From assembly GCA_020718225.1 (NCBI GenBank), contig DYSO01000008.1, positions 1 to 42,006 on the forward strand: a stretch of DNA of 42,006 nucleotides. Direction: 5' to 3'. The notes under the pieces were generated by a model that did no database searches, was not told the origin of the DNA, and saw only the letters and a list, made by a program, of their open reading frames with translations. Source of the stretch: Draconibacterium orientale (GTDB lineage Bacteria > Bacteroidota > Bacteroidia > Bacteroidales > FEN-979). Position 1 is the first letter of the stretch, and every line of letters begins with the position of its first letter. Made by a program: the position numbers and the translations under genes. This document shows, piece by piece, positions 18,936 to 29,134 of this stretch.

Positions 18936-20474
18936 CTACTCCCACTCAATGGTAGCGGGAGGTTTGGAACTGATATCATAAACCACCCGGTTAACGCCTT
19001 TGACTTTATTGATAATATCGTTGCTGACTTTTGCCAGGAATTCATGGGGCAGATGGGCCCAGTCAGCAGTCATACCATCGGTTGAGGTTACCGCACGCAA
19101 GGCAACAACATTTTCGTATGTACGTTCATCTCCCATTACCCCAACCGTCTGAACCGGTAACAACACCGCGAAAGCCTGCCAGACAGTGTGGTACAGGCCT
19201 TGTTCCCTGAGCATGGAGATAAAAATATCGTCCACTTCCTGTAGCAACTTCACTTTTTCACGGTCGATATCACTGAGGATGCGCACAGCTAATCCGGGGC
19301 CCGGGAACGGATGGCGCGCCAAAAATTCATCTTCAAGGCCGAGGGTGCGCCCGACATTTCGAACTTCGTCTTTAAAGAGGGTATTTAATGGTTCTATTAT
19401 TTTTAACTTCAGATAATCGGGAAGCCCACCCACGTTGTGATGTGATTTGATGGTTGCCGAAGGGCCTTTTACAGAATGCGATTCGATGACATCGGGATAG
19501 ATTGTCCCCTGTGCAAGCCATTGAATGCCGCTGATTTTATGAGCTTCGGTTTCAAATACATCAATAAAGGTTTTCCCGATAATCTTACGTTTTTTCTCAG
19601 GATCGGTAATCGTTTTCAGCGCATCAAGAAACAATTCACCGGCTTCGACGCCGGTTATATTCAATTCCAGTTTCCGATAGCGTTCCATTACCTTGCTATA
19701 TTCATTTTTTCGAAGCAACCCGTTATCAACGAATATGCAATAGAGGTTATGCCCGATGGCCTTGTGCAACAACATGGCTGTGACTGAAGAATCGACGCCT
19801 CCCGATAACCCCAGGACAACCTTATCGTCCCCGAGTTTTTTCTTCAGTTCCGCGATGGTTGTTTCCACAAACGATCGGGGTGTCCATGATTGAGTGCACC
19901 CGCAGATACCGGCTACAAAATTTTTCAGTAAGGTTGAACCCTCTGTCGTATGATACACTTCCGGGTGGAACTGAATACCAAAGGTGTTTTCACCTGTAAT
20001 CCGGTAACCTGCAAATTCCACATCGGAGGTGCTGGCGATGGTTTTAAATCCGTCAGGAATGCTGAGAATCGTATCGGCGTGCGACATCCAAACCTGTGTT
20101 CCGCGGTCCATTCCTTTCATCAGGCTGCTGAGCGGGTCAATAAAAGAAAGGTTTGCCCGGCCATATTCACGGATCCTTGATGGCGCTACCGCTCCTCCCG
20201 ATGATTGGGCAAGATATTGTGCCCCGTAACATATACCCAAGACAGGGAGCTTTCCCCGGATCTGTGACAAATCCGGTACAGGGGCATCTTCATCCCTTAC
20301 CGAAAAAGGACTTCCGGAGAGGACGACCCCTTTAAAGCGGGTATTCAAACCATTCGGGTCGGGAAAATGGTTATAGGGGTATATTTCGCAGTAAACATTC
20401 AGCTCCCGGATACGACGGGCAATAAGCTGGGTATATTGAGAACCGAAATCCAGAATTAATATGGTTTCTTGCAT
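18936..20474 (-). CDS. guaA: GMP synthase (glutamine-hydrolysing)
   Basis: [58 protein letters not shown]-terminal KPPATIEWE. Confidence 0.98.
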   Translation of the reverse strand: MQETILILDFGSQYTQLIARRIRELNVYCEIYPYNHFPDPNGLNTRFKGVVLSGSPFSVRDEDAPVPDLSQIRGKLPVLGICYGAQYLAQSSGGAVAPSRIREYGRANLSFIDPLSSLMKGMDRGTQVWMSHADTILSIPDGFKTIASTSDVEFAGYRITGENTFGIQFHPEVYHTTEGSTLLKNFVAGICGCTQSWTPRSFVETTIAELKKKLGDDKVVLGLSGGVDSSVTAMLLHKAIGHNLYCIFVDNGLLRKNEYSKVMERYRKLELNITGVEAGELFLDALKTITDPEKKRKIIGKTFIDVFETEAHKISGIQWLAQGTIYPDVIESHSVKGPSATIKSHHNVGGLPDYLKLKIIEPLNTLFKDEVRNVGRTLGLEDEFLARHPFPGPGLAVRILSDIDREKVKLLQEVDDIFISMLREQGLYHTVWQAFAVLLPVQTVGVMGDERTYENVVALRAVTSTDGMTADWAHLPHEFLAKVSNDIINKVKGVNRVVYDISSKPPATIEWE

Positions 20475-20497
20475 CTTACAAATATAAAAAGAAAAAT

Positions 20498-22228
20498 TTA
20501 TCGCAGGAGGTTGGCTTCGTAATGTGCAGAATTTCCAACTGCATCGGTAACGATTAAAACAAAATGATTTTTCCCGCTTTTTATCCGGTCATCAAAGGAA
20601 TAGGTTAAAAGATTGTTTTTCTGGTCATAATCCATCAGGATCCATTTCCCATTGAGCGTACCCCGGTAGGATTGGATACCTGAAAGATTGTCGGAAATTT
20701 TCATCTGTATGTCCGATTGCTTTCCGACATTTTTATTCTTGAAGATATTGATGGCGCGGATTACCGGTGGAACAGTATCAACGGCGACCGTAAAATTTCC
20801 AAATTCCCGGATACGGGTTGTGGCCCAGCCGTTTTCAACTTTTCCGCCCCGGCTGATAAAAAGGCCTGTCTCTTCGAGGGAAACAATCAGCGCTTTGCCC
20901 TGCAGTGGCGCCGGCAACCTGTTTGCCCTGATGGAAAGGGTGCAAAATGTATGTAACGGAGTATATGGATTGTGGATGTGATGGAGATCGGAATACGAGC
21001 CCTGAACAGGATCGGTGACATAATAATTAAAGGGGAGGTCTTCGTATAACGCTTCTGCCGGAATATCAAATCTGATCCCGGGCCGTTCGAAATGGTTTTC
21101 CTGTTTACAGAAGAAAGTTTGTACCGCCTGGTTGCCGGTTGATCCTGACAATGGGTTACGGCCGGATGGAGGGACGCTCTTAACCCAGAAAGTAAGGAGA
21201 CTGAAATTTCCAAGATCATCGGTTACCTTATACCGGATTTTGTGGATGCGGGTATCGGTAAAAGCAACCACTCCCCGGTTTTTCACTCCCTGGTAAACCT
21301 CAAGCCGGTTATTGGGAGCAATGTAGGAACGCTGAATTTTATGTTTGCTCCTCAAATAAGCTGAATAATCCATGAGGCTGTTTACATAGCGGGTCTGAGA
21401 GAAAGCAAACCGGTCGATGTGTTGTGAAAAAATTTCCGAACCATCTACGGTAAGTTCGATATTGTTAGCGCCGGTTTTCAACCCTCCGTCGGCATGATCG
21501 GATGTTTCAATTCCAAAAAAAACATTCCCGGAAACTTTTATTGTGTCGTTATTTTTTACACCGTAACCACTTCCTTTGGCTAAAACCGGAAGCAGCAACT
21601 CCGCTTGTTTACCGTTCACCAGGGCATTTTCATCCCAGGGATAAATTTTCAGGTAGGTGATTTTGGGAGGTATCCGGTCGTTTGTTCCAAGACCAAAAAG
21701 GAGTGGATCGATAACCTCTTGTGTCCTGGTATCCCTGATTTCAAAATGGAGATGTGGTCCGGAGGAAGAACCGGAATTGCCTGAATATGCGATCAGGTCA
21801 CCCTTTTTAACCTTAAGCTGGTCTGCGGGAACTTCCTTGTCAAGGGTAAAAGATTCCTGTTTATACTGTTGCGACCTGATCCACGATGCCGTAGCGCCGG
21901 TACAGGATTTCAGATGGCCGTAAACCGAGGTATAACCATTGGGATGTGCGATATACAGCGCTTTTCCGAATCCCACGGGAGAAATATTCACCCTGGTAAC
22001 ATAACCATCAGCGATGGCATATACAGGTTTGCCCTGAACGCCCTGCGTTCGGATATCAATCCCTGAATGAAAATGATTTTGCCGTAACTCTCCAAAGGAT
22101 CCGGAAAGTGAAAGGGGAAAATTAACCGGTGAACGGAAATATCCCTTCGGATATTTACCCTGCCCCGACAAGGATTGCCATAAACAGGTAAAAAGCAATA
22201 TCAGGGATACGACAATTTGTTTCCGCAT
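20498..22228 (-). CDS. Exported M23 family (LytM-like) metallopeptidase
   Basis: Signal peptide; [41 protein letters not shown] motifs. Confidence 0.9.
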   Translation of the reverse strand: MRKQIVVSLILLFTCLWQSLSGQGKYPKGYFRSPVNFPLSLSGSFGELRQNHFHSGIDIRTQGVQGKPVYAIADGYVTRVNISPVGFGKALYIAHPNGYTSVYGHLKSCTGATASWIRSQQYKQESFTLDKEVPADQLKVKKGDLIAYSGNSGSSSGPHLHFEIRDTRTQEVIDPLLFGLGTNDRIPPKITYLKIYPWDENALVNGKQAELLLPVLAKGSGYGVKNNDTIKVSGNVFFGIETSDHADGGLKTGANNIELTVDGSEIFSQHIDRFAFSQTRYVNSLMDYSAYLRSKHKIQRSYIAPNNRLEVYQGVKNRGVVAFTDTRIHKIRYKVTDDLGNFSLLTFWVKSVPPSGRNPLSGSTGNQAVQTFFCKQENHFERPGIRFDIPAEALYEDLPFNYYVTDPVQGSYSDLHHIHNPYTPLHTFCTLSIRANRLPAPLQGKALIVSLEETGLFISRGGKVENGWATTRIREFGNFTVAVDTVPPVIRAINIFKNKNVGKQSDIQMKISDNLSGIQSYRGTLNGKWILMDYDQKNNLLTYSFDDRIKSGKNHFVLIVTDAVGNSAHYEANLLR

Positions 22229-22231
22229 GAA

Positions 22232-24289
22232 TTATCGGACCGGTAAAAAAGAGAACTTTTCGGAATAATCGAGCATCTGACCGGTATAATCGTCCGGATA
22301 GGAGATCAGGATATCCGTGATGGTATCCGCTTTGATTACCTGTGTATAAACCGGGTTGATAAATCCCGTGTAGGGGGCGATATTCAGTTTCTCATAACGT
22401 TCCAGGATTTCCTTATGAAGGATTGGATCCACTTTGATTCCATAGGTTTCCACAAGCTCTTTGGCAGCCTGATAATCACCTTCAGAAGTAATCCGTTGCA
22501 CGATATTCAGCAATTCACCGAATTTTTCACGAAGTTTATCATAATCGTTAATCCTGAAATAGGTTTTCCCCTCTTTTGAAACTTTCTCAATGATGTTATC
22601 CGCTTTCCCTTTTTCATAAACCCAGTGAGCTATCAATGAACGGTCGCGCATGTGGGCCTGCTCAATCGTTTTTCCGGGTTTGATGCGGACCAGTTGGGTC
22701 ATCAATCCATTTCGGATGTAACCGTCATATTCGGCTTTTGCAACCTCTGCATCGGGGATCAACCCCAAAGTTATCATTACAGTGTCTTTCAGATAATAGA
22801 GGGCAAAAAGGTCGGCGCGTGATTCTTCGATGGCAGAATGGAAATTTTTGAGGGCCTCCCCGGTAATCCCGGGTTTGAGTTGTCCTGAACCATGACCAAG
22901 ACATTCATGAAGATCGGTAGTCAGATTGCCTGCCAGGTGACCATATTTTTTAGCCCGGTCAATCTCCTCCTGACTGAAAGCAAACTCTTCGATGAACCCG
23001 TTTCCAAGGGAAGCCTGGTCATAAGCATAGGTTATGTTGTCCATGGTCACCGACTTTGACCCGTACTCTTTTCTAATCCAGTTGGCATTGGGCAGGTTGA
23101 TACCGATGGGGGTCGTTGGATAACAATCGCCCCCGAGTTGTGCAACGGTAATGACTTTTGCCGAAACACCCTTAACTTTTTTCTTCCGGTACTCGGGCGC
23201 CACCGGTGAGTGGTCCTCGAAATACTGGGCGTTGCTGCTGATTATCTGAGTCCTCTTTGTGGCTTCAATATCTTTAAAATTAACCACCGATTCCCAGGTT
23301 GCCTTCATGGCCATTGGATCGCCATAAACTTCGATAAAACCATTGACAAAATCCACCCGTGAATCGTCGGTGACCCAGGCGATGTTGTATTTGTCCCAGG
23401 TCACAAGATCCCCCGTTTGATAATAGCGAATCAGTTCTTCGATGACCTTTTTCTGGTGCGGCGATTCGGCTACTGTGGCTGCTTTTTCGAGCCAGGAAAC
23501 GATTTGCACGATAGCAGGCGAATACAAACCTCCAACCCGGTAAGTTTGCTCCGAAATTTCTCCGTTTTCCCGGATCAGTTTGGAATTCAAACCATAAGCA
23601 ACCCTCAGATCCCTTCGCTGTTTTGCATCCTCCTTTTTCCGATTGTCATAATAGTTTTCAACATCGGCCTGATTGACCCCTTCATAGAAATTGACAGCGG
23701 ACGCCAGCACCATATCCGTTGAAGGGTCCAATGTCAAACGCTTTGGGGCAATGGTCCCATCAAAAATCAAGGGAGAAACCTCAGCAATAAATGCTTCGGT
23801 CGATTGTCCCTCATTCATGGGTATAAGCTCTTTTCCGGTTCCCTGAACCAGGATTTGAAAATAAGCAGGTGAAAACCCGGGCGTTAGTTTATCGGCAGAA
23901 TTATGGTGATGGATCCCGTTACAAAACCATATTTGCTTTAGATAAACCACAAAATTTTTAAAATCTTCTGTCTCCTTATCTCCCGTATAACCCTTGTAAA
24001 TCGCCTCCAATGTTTTCCGGATCAGCAGGTTGTACTTATAGTTCTGATCAAAGGTAATATCCCGTCCGCATAAAGCAGCCTGTCCCAGATAATAAACCAG
24101 TTTTTTCTGGTCAAGCGAAAGGCTGTCAAAGCCGGGGACCTGGTACCGCAATATTTTGGAATCGGCAAACTGCTCCACCAATACCTTAAACTCTTTTTCT
24201 TCCGTTGCTTCCTTCTTAATTCCGCCCGGATTGCATGAAGATATAATAATTGCTGTCGCCATGATAAAAAAAGTGCTGAGTTTATTCAT
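22232..24289 (-). CDS. Dipeptidyl-peptidase III (peptidase M49)
   Basis: HECLGHGSGQL zinc motif and EESRADLFALYYL downstream Glu motif; N-terminal lipoprotein-like ISSCNPGG. Confidence 0.92.
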   Translation of the reverse strand: MNKLSTFFIMATAIIISSCNPGGIKKEATEEKEFKVLVEQFADSKILRYQVPGFDSLSLDQKKLVYYLGQAALCGRDITFDQNYKYNLLIRKTLEAIYKGYTGDKETEDFKNFVVYLKQIWFCNGIHHHNSADKLTPGFSPAYFQILVQGTGKELIPMNEGQSTEAFIAEVSPLIFDGTIAPKRLTLDPSTDMVLASAVNFYEGVNQADVENYYDNRKKEDAKQRRDLRVAYGLNSKLIRENGEISEQTYRVGGLYSPAIVQIVSWLEKAATVAESPHQKKVIEELIRYYQTGDLVTWDKYNIAWVTDDSRVDFVNGFIEVYGDPMAMKATWESVVNFKDIEATKRTQIISSNAQYFEDHSPVAPEYRKKKVKGVSAKVITVAQLGGDCYPTTPIGINLPNANWIRKEYGSKSVTMDNITYAYDQASLGNGFIEEFAFSQEEIDRAKKYGHLAGNLTTDLHECLGHGSGQLKPGITGEALKNFHSAIEESRADLFALYYLKDTVMITLGLIPDAEVAKAEYDGYIRNGLMTQLVRIKPGKTIEQAHMRDRSLIAHWVYEKGKADNIIEKVSKEGKTYFRINDYDKLREKFGELLNIVQRITSEGDYQAAKELVETYGIKVDPILHKEILERYEKLNIAPYTGFINPVYTQVIKADTITDILISYPDDYTGQMLDYSEKFSFLPVR

Positions 24290-24322
24290 AAAATTAACAA
24301 TTTTAGATTTTTAACGATTACC

Positions 24323-25081
24323 TTATCCTCCCGGCTGCATCCCCAACCCAGCATCCACAATGATCTTTCCGTCGAAAACTGGAACGACATGTGTTGAATC
24401 TGGCGTGAAAGAGTAAGGGATTACATCATCAAGTCCCAATTTCCCCAACCGGTGCCGATGGGCGGCTTTTTCAATATAGGAAAGAATATCTGCCTGTGCC
24501 AGCTTCCACAAATCCATGGCAGCCATGGCTGAATCGCAATGGGACTGAAACAGGGGAGTTTTAAGAAGTTTTTCGGTCAGCGCCCCGGCAAAAAGAGCAT
24601 CTTCGAGGCAAAATTTATTTTTCCATCCCGAACAGAGGATTACAACGTTTTGTTCCTGACGGTTTAACCACCCGGTTAACGCGCTGATATTGGTGAATGC
24701 CCCGATCGCTATGGTGCCGGCATGCTGGGCCATGGCCAGTGCGCGGGTGCCATTGGTTGTACAATAAACCAGGGTTTTCCCTCCAATGGATTCAGGTGTA
24801 AACTGGAAGGCAGAGTTCCCGAAATCGGCAAAATCGAGTTTTTTCCCATCCTGTTCCGATGCCACGAGAAAACCCTGCGATTTCAAGTTCTTTGCTTCTT
24901 CTAATGTTGCTACCGGGATGATGGATTGAACTCCGTTTTCAAAAGCGGCACAAACAGAGGTAGTAGCCCTGAGAATATCAACCAGAACGACAATAAAGTC
25001 CTGCTTGGTTAAAATCTCAGGATAGAGGGCGGGTGAAAAACAGACCTCAACCGTGCGTGGGGATTCATTAGAAATCAACAT
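24323..25081 (-). CDS. comB: 2-phosphosulfolactate phosphatase family protein (ComB-like)
   Basis: VVLVDILRATTSVCAAFENG, LVYCTTNGTRAL, VVILCSGWKNKFCLEDALFAGAL. Confidence 0.85.
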   Translation of the reverse strand: MLISNESPRTVEVCFSPALYPEILTKQDFIVVLVDILRATTSVCAAFENGVQSIIPVATLEEAKNLKSQGFLVASEQDGKKLDFADFGNSAFQFTPESIGGKTLVYCTTNGTRALAMAQHAGTIAIGAFTNISALTGWLNRQEQNVVILCSGWKNKFCLEDALFAGALTEKLLKTPLFQSHCDSAMAAMDLWKLAQADILSYIEKAAHRHRLGKLGLDDVIPYSFTPDSTHVVPVFDGKIIVDAGLGMQPGG

Positions 25082-25086
25082 AGTCC

Positions 25087-27627
25087 TTAATAGAAAACGA
25101 CTTCACACTTTTGTCCCAACGCTTTTTTCAATTTATCGGCTTTTTTCTGGGAAACTTTGGTATTGAACATTTTTACCGATTCCAGGTCTGACATATTTTC
25201 AAGTACATCAATGCTGCTGACTTTTGTATTAAAAAATTCAAGGACCCGTAACTTGCGAAGTTTCTGAAGGTATTTAAGGCTTTTTACAGGGGTTCCGTTA
25301 AATTTCAGGATCTCCATTTGCATCATATTCTGAAGGGCCAGCAGATCTTCCACCTGTGTATTCGAAAAATCGAGCTCCTTCAGGTTGGGTAATCCCATGA
25401 CGGGCCCCAGGTCACTGATGGGGTTATTCGGACATCGAAGGGCCTTCAGTGTTGTCATTTTTGTTACCGGGGTAAGCTGACCTACTTTGGTCCCCGAAAA
25501 CTGAAGTTCCTCAAGCCTTGTCAGATGGAGCAGCGGAGTAAGATCGGAAATCCGGAAATTATCTGAAATAACCACTTTCCTCAGGTTGGTGATTTGCTGC
25601 AATTGAATTTTATCCGGCACGCCTGAAACATTCAATGTCGTAAAAAAAATTTCTTTCCATGGTTGCTCAAGCTGATTCCACCAGGAAGAGTTATCGGAAG
25701 TTTGAAAAACCAGCATTGCTCCCTGGTTTTTATCGGCAAACCGGTTGGCGTCTGCAAGGTTTATGGGTGTATTATCGGCCAAAACCAGTTTTAATGCCGT
25801 CAAACCGTAAAGCGGACTAAGATCTTCAACCTCGGTGTTGTCGATCTGAAGTATCTCAAGATTCAAGAGGCCCGATAACGGTTTTAAATCTGAAATTTTG
25901 GTATTATCGGCATTGATCACGGTTAAATCTGTAAGTGGTTCCAATGGAGACAGGTTATCGATCGAGGTACTCTGACACTGGAGGTTTTTCAACATGATAA
26001 AGCGGGTCAGTGGTTCCAGTGAAGTAACTGTAGTCCTCCCATTGATATTGATGCTATCCGTTAGAACCAGTCTGTGCAGTTGTTCTGAGGTTGGGGGATT
26101 TGAAACATCCACATAAAATGAAAAAAGTTTTTGCCATTCGGGTGATAATCCCGACCACCACTTCGCCAGGGCCACAGATTGATAAACCAGCGAAGCGCCG
26201 GGATGTGCTTTTAAAAAAGCCCTGACTTCGCTATCGGTGACCAGGGATTGGTCGCAAAATACTTTTTTCAGACCGGTCAGATCATTTAATGGCTTCAGGC
26301 TAACCACCCGGGTACTATCAAAGAAAAGAATATAGAGTTTGCTAAGGTTTTTTAAATCGTCCAGGCTGTTCACCGGTGTTCTGGAAATATTCAGCAATTC
26401 CAGGTTGACCAGTCCCGAAAGTGGCGTAAGATCGTGGATGGCTGTCTGATTAAGGCGCAAATCTTTTAAAGAAATTGTTTCTTTTACAGGTTCAAGTGAA
26501 GTTGCCTGGGTATTGCTGATATCAAGCGCTTCTAAAGCGGGGAACACGGAAAGGATACCAAAGTCGGTTATCTGTGTGCCTTTGATTTTCAGATTATGAA
26601 GGTTGGTACAATACCGGAGCGGTTCAAGGGCAGTTACTGAAGTGTTTGATACATCGAGCGATTCGAGGTTGTTCAGGTTACGCAGTGGCATCAGGTCGCT
26701 GACCGGGGTACCGGAAAGGTTAACAGCCGTAAGTTCAGTCAGTTTATTTAAAGGTTCCAGATTGGAAATCATGGTGTTTCCGGAAATATCAATGGAACTC
26801 CGGTGTGTAATTTGCCCCAGGAAGGTATAAAACAGGCCACCGTCGATGGGGGTGGGAACTCCATTCACCATGGCAACAGTATCGTTATAACTTTCAATTT
26901 TCAGTAAGGGAAGCTTATTCTCAAACACCATATCCTTTGCAAGAATATCTTTCCATCCCTGAGAAAGGGTATTCCACCAGTTGCGCAAATCATCCTTTTC
27001 GTTGAGCTTTGTCGTATAAACACTCACAATTTTAAGCTGTTGTTTTAAGCTGTCATAATTAAACTCTATATACCGTACTTTGTTTGAGTTGACTGAATCC
27101 CCGTTCAGGTTTATCCCTTTCAGGTTTCTGTTGGCAGTAGCTTTAAAATAGGTCAATCCCTCCTGATTGGACAGGAGGCTGACATCCTGGACTGAATAGG
27201 TAAACCTGGCGCCTTTAAAAAAGAAATCGACATCGCTCAGATAGGCAGGCATGTCTTTATATAAAGGGACCAACCGGTTATCATCAAGATCATCCTCCAC
27301 CTGAACCTCTTCATCCCAGCAAAATTTCAGGTAACTCTGGGTTATAATGGTTTGTTTTTCGCTGACCGGATTGCGTTTATCGGCCAGGAAGTTCAGTGTA
27401 CTTTCATAAAATTTCACCAGGGGGATAACCTGTAATTTAAAAGTATCGAGTTTACTTTCGGGAATTATACCGGCATGATGCTTATTTGATTGGGCGTCCG
27501 GCGAGGCAGCCGGTTTTTGTTTTGTGGTAACTGCCGGTTTCTTGCCCTGTGGTTTTTTCTTCTGGGCCATGACAGGGGCCATTAAGAGAAGCGCTAATAA
27601 AACCAGCAGAATGTATCTGTTTCTCAT
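25087..27627 (-). CDS. Exported leucine-rich repeat protein with three WW..L...W modules
   Basis: Signal peptide ...LLLMAPVMAQ; many 'L..L..L.VNLSGTPVSDL.PL..L..L' LRR units; WW modules at nt ~26979, ~26160, ~25683. Confidence 0.85.
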   Translation of the reverse strand: MRNRYILLVLLALLLMAPVMAQKKKPQGKKPAVTTKQKPAASPDAQSNKHHAGIIPESKLDTFKLQVIPLVKFYESTLNFLADKRNPVSEKQTIITQSYLKFCWDEEVQVEDDLDDNRLVPLYKDMPAYLSDVDFFFKGARFTYSVQDVSLLSNQEGLTYFKATANRNLKGINLNGDSVNSNKVRYIEFNYDSLKQQLKIVSVYTTKLNEKDDLRNWWNTLSQGWKDILAKDMVFENKLPLLKIESYNDTVAMVNGVPTPIDGGLFYTFLGQITHRSSIDISGNTMISNLEPLNKLTELTAVNLSGTPVSDLMPLRNLNNLESLDVSNTSVTALEPLRYCTNLHNLKIKGTQITDFGILSVFPALEALDISNTQATSLEPVKETISLKDLRLNQTAIHDLTPLSGLVNLELLNISRTPVNSLDDLKNLSKLYILFFDSTRVVSLKPLNDLTGLKKVFCDQSLVTDSEVRAFLKAHPGASLVYQSVALAKWWSGLSPEWQKLFSFYVDVSNPPTSEQLHRLVLTDSININGRTTVTSLEPLTRFIMLKNLQCQSTSIDNLSPLEPLTDLTVINADNTKISDLKPLSGLLNLEILQIDNTEVEDLSPLYGLTALKLVLADNTPINLADANRFADKNQGAMLVFQTSDNSSWWNQLEQPWKEIFFTTLNVSGVPDKIQLQQITNLRKVVISDNFRISDLTPLLHLTRLEELQFSGTKVGQLTPVTKMTTLKALRCPNNPISDLGPVMGLPNLKELDFSNTQVEDLLALQNMMQMEILKFNGTPVKSLKYLQKLRKLRVLEFFNTKVSSIDVLENMSDLESVKMFNTKVSQKKADKLKKALGQKCEVVFY

Positions 27628-27633
27628 GCAATA

Positions 27634-28533
27634 TTAATTTAATTGTGTATAATGCCCGATTAAATCCTTCTTTTCTGCTTCATCAATCCGCAGGATATTT
27701 GAGATCAACCAACCAGAATTCAAGTTATTCCGATTGAAATATGAGACTTCAAAATACCAGTTTGGTACCTGAAAAACATGGAATTTGACATTGTTCACGG
27801 AAACAAAACTGAGGTTTCCATTTTTCATCTCCATCACAAAGAGCGACAGCATATCGGGATGGTACTTATTTTCAAGATAATAATCGAGGTTTCCGGGATC
27901 CTTAAAAACTTTATGCAGGTTCATAAAATCAAGTTCATGGCTCATCGGATGAATGAAATATTTCAGGTTGGCCGTATCGTTGACATGGATAAAAAATTGC
28001 TCGAACAGGTCAAAATAAACATTTGAAAAAACCCATTTAAAGCCTCCGTTTTGTTTTTCAATCCTCAGAAAGAGAATAAGGTCCCGCTTCTCCTTTTTAT
28101 AAGTAAAAGTTGCTGAAACCTCTGCGAACCAGGAATTATCGTGAAAATCAAGGAATACCGGATTGCTTTTGCGAAGCGCTTCCTCAATGAAAACAAATTT
28201 CGCATCGTCACTGATCGAAGTATTGGATTGATCGAACAGCATATGTAAATAACTCTTTCTTGCTTTCAGATCATGATAGCCGGGATCGCCCGGATATAAC
28301 CTTTGTCCCCGGATATCTTCTTCTCCGTTAAATCGTAAAAAAAACTGGTTCATCTGTTTGGTCTGGGCATAAAAAACGGTTTCATCGGCTGAAAAAGAGC
28401 CAATGGAACCCTGACAAAAAACAGAGAGGGGCAGTATTAAAAAAAAGAGGGACAGGAGAAAAGAGGAATGGGCGCTTCTTTGAAATTTTTCCGATTCTGC
28501 TTTCATTGATTCAATTTTATTTTCATGACGCAT
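27634..28533 (-). CDS. Exported protein of unknown function
   Basis: Signal peptide SSFLLSLFFLILPLSVFCQ; start is either ATG 28533 or ATG 28506. Confidence 0.6.
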   Translation of the reverse strand: MRHENKIESMKAESEKFQRSAHSSFLLSLFFLILPLSVFCQGSIGSFSADETVFYAQTKQMNQFFLRFNGEEDIRGQRLYPGDPGYHDLKARKSYLHMLFDQSNTSISDDAKFVFIEEALRKSNPVFLDFHDNSWFAEVSATFTYKKEKRDLILFLRIEKQNGGFKWVFSNVYFDLFEQFFIHVNDTANLKYFIHPMSHELDFMNLHKVFKDPGNLDYYLENKYHPDMLSLFVMEMKNGNLSFVSVNNVKFHVFQVPNWYFEVSYFNRNNLNSGWLISNILRIDEAEKKDLIGHYTQLN

Positions 28534-28553
28534 TCCTCTTTCCTCATTCCTTA

Positions 28554-29132
28554 CTACTTAGAAGTTTCCTTTACCCGGATATCTCCCAGCATGACATCCC
28601 AGAAACCAATGGTCCTGCCGCCTATCTGGGTCTCTTTCCGTTTCACATATACGGTAATATCTTTTTTGGTAGTGTCTTCATACACCAGCCCTTTTTCCTT
28701 ATCATACCCCTGAAAACGCTGATAAACAGTGATCACCCCTACATAGCTGCCATCGGGTTGACGTTCCAGGTCGCTCACATACTGGATTTTATACCAATCG
28801 ATCGTCACTCTGCTGTAGTTGAGCTGCATCAGGCGGTCGAAATACTCACGGACTTTGTAATAATTGACATCCTGCTTGCTCAGGGAGGAGACTCCGATTT
28901 CGCTATTTTCCATGAACAATTCAACGGCCCTTTCAATCACCCGTTGGGCGTCGGACCATTGGGTCTCTTTATCGCCGATGATGCTGATATATTTACTTAA
29001 ATCGCGGACCTTTTCCAGGGCCAGACTGTCAATTGCCTGTTTACGCTGTGGCGACAAGTTATCCTGGGCTGAAACACGAATGGATATCGATGTCAGGAAG
29101 GCCGTTATGATCAAAAAGAGGAGCTTTCTCAT
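28554..29132 (-). CDS. Exported protein of unknown function
   Basis: Signal peptide MRKLLFLIITAFLTSISIRVSAQ; 2 nt downstream of the preceding gene. Confidence 0.65.
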   Translation of the reverse strand: MRKLLFLIITAFLTSISIRVSAQDNLSPQRKQAIDSLALEKVRDLSKYISIIGDKETQWSDAQRVIERAVELFMENSEIGVSSLSKQDVNYYKVREYFDRLMQLNYSRVTIDWYKIQYVSDLERQPDGSYVGVITVYQRFQGYDKEKGLVYEDTTKKDITVYVKRKETQIGGRTIGFWDVMLGDIRVKETSK

Positions 29133-29134
29133 GT

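Noticed and set aside
28506-29000. 164-aa plus-strand ORF opposite the 28554-29132 gene
   Set aside because: Shadow ORF of a signal-peptide-bearing gene in a compact operon; no motif.
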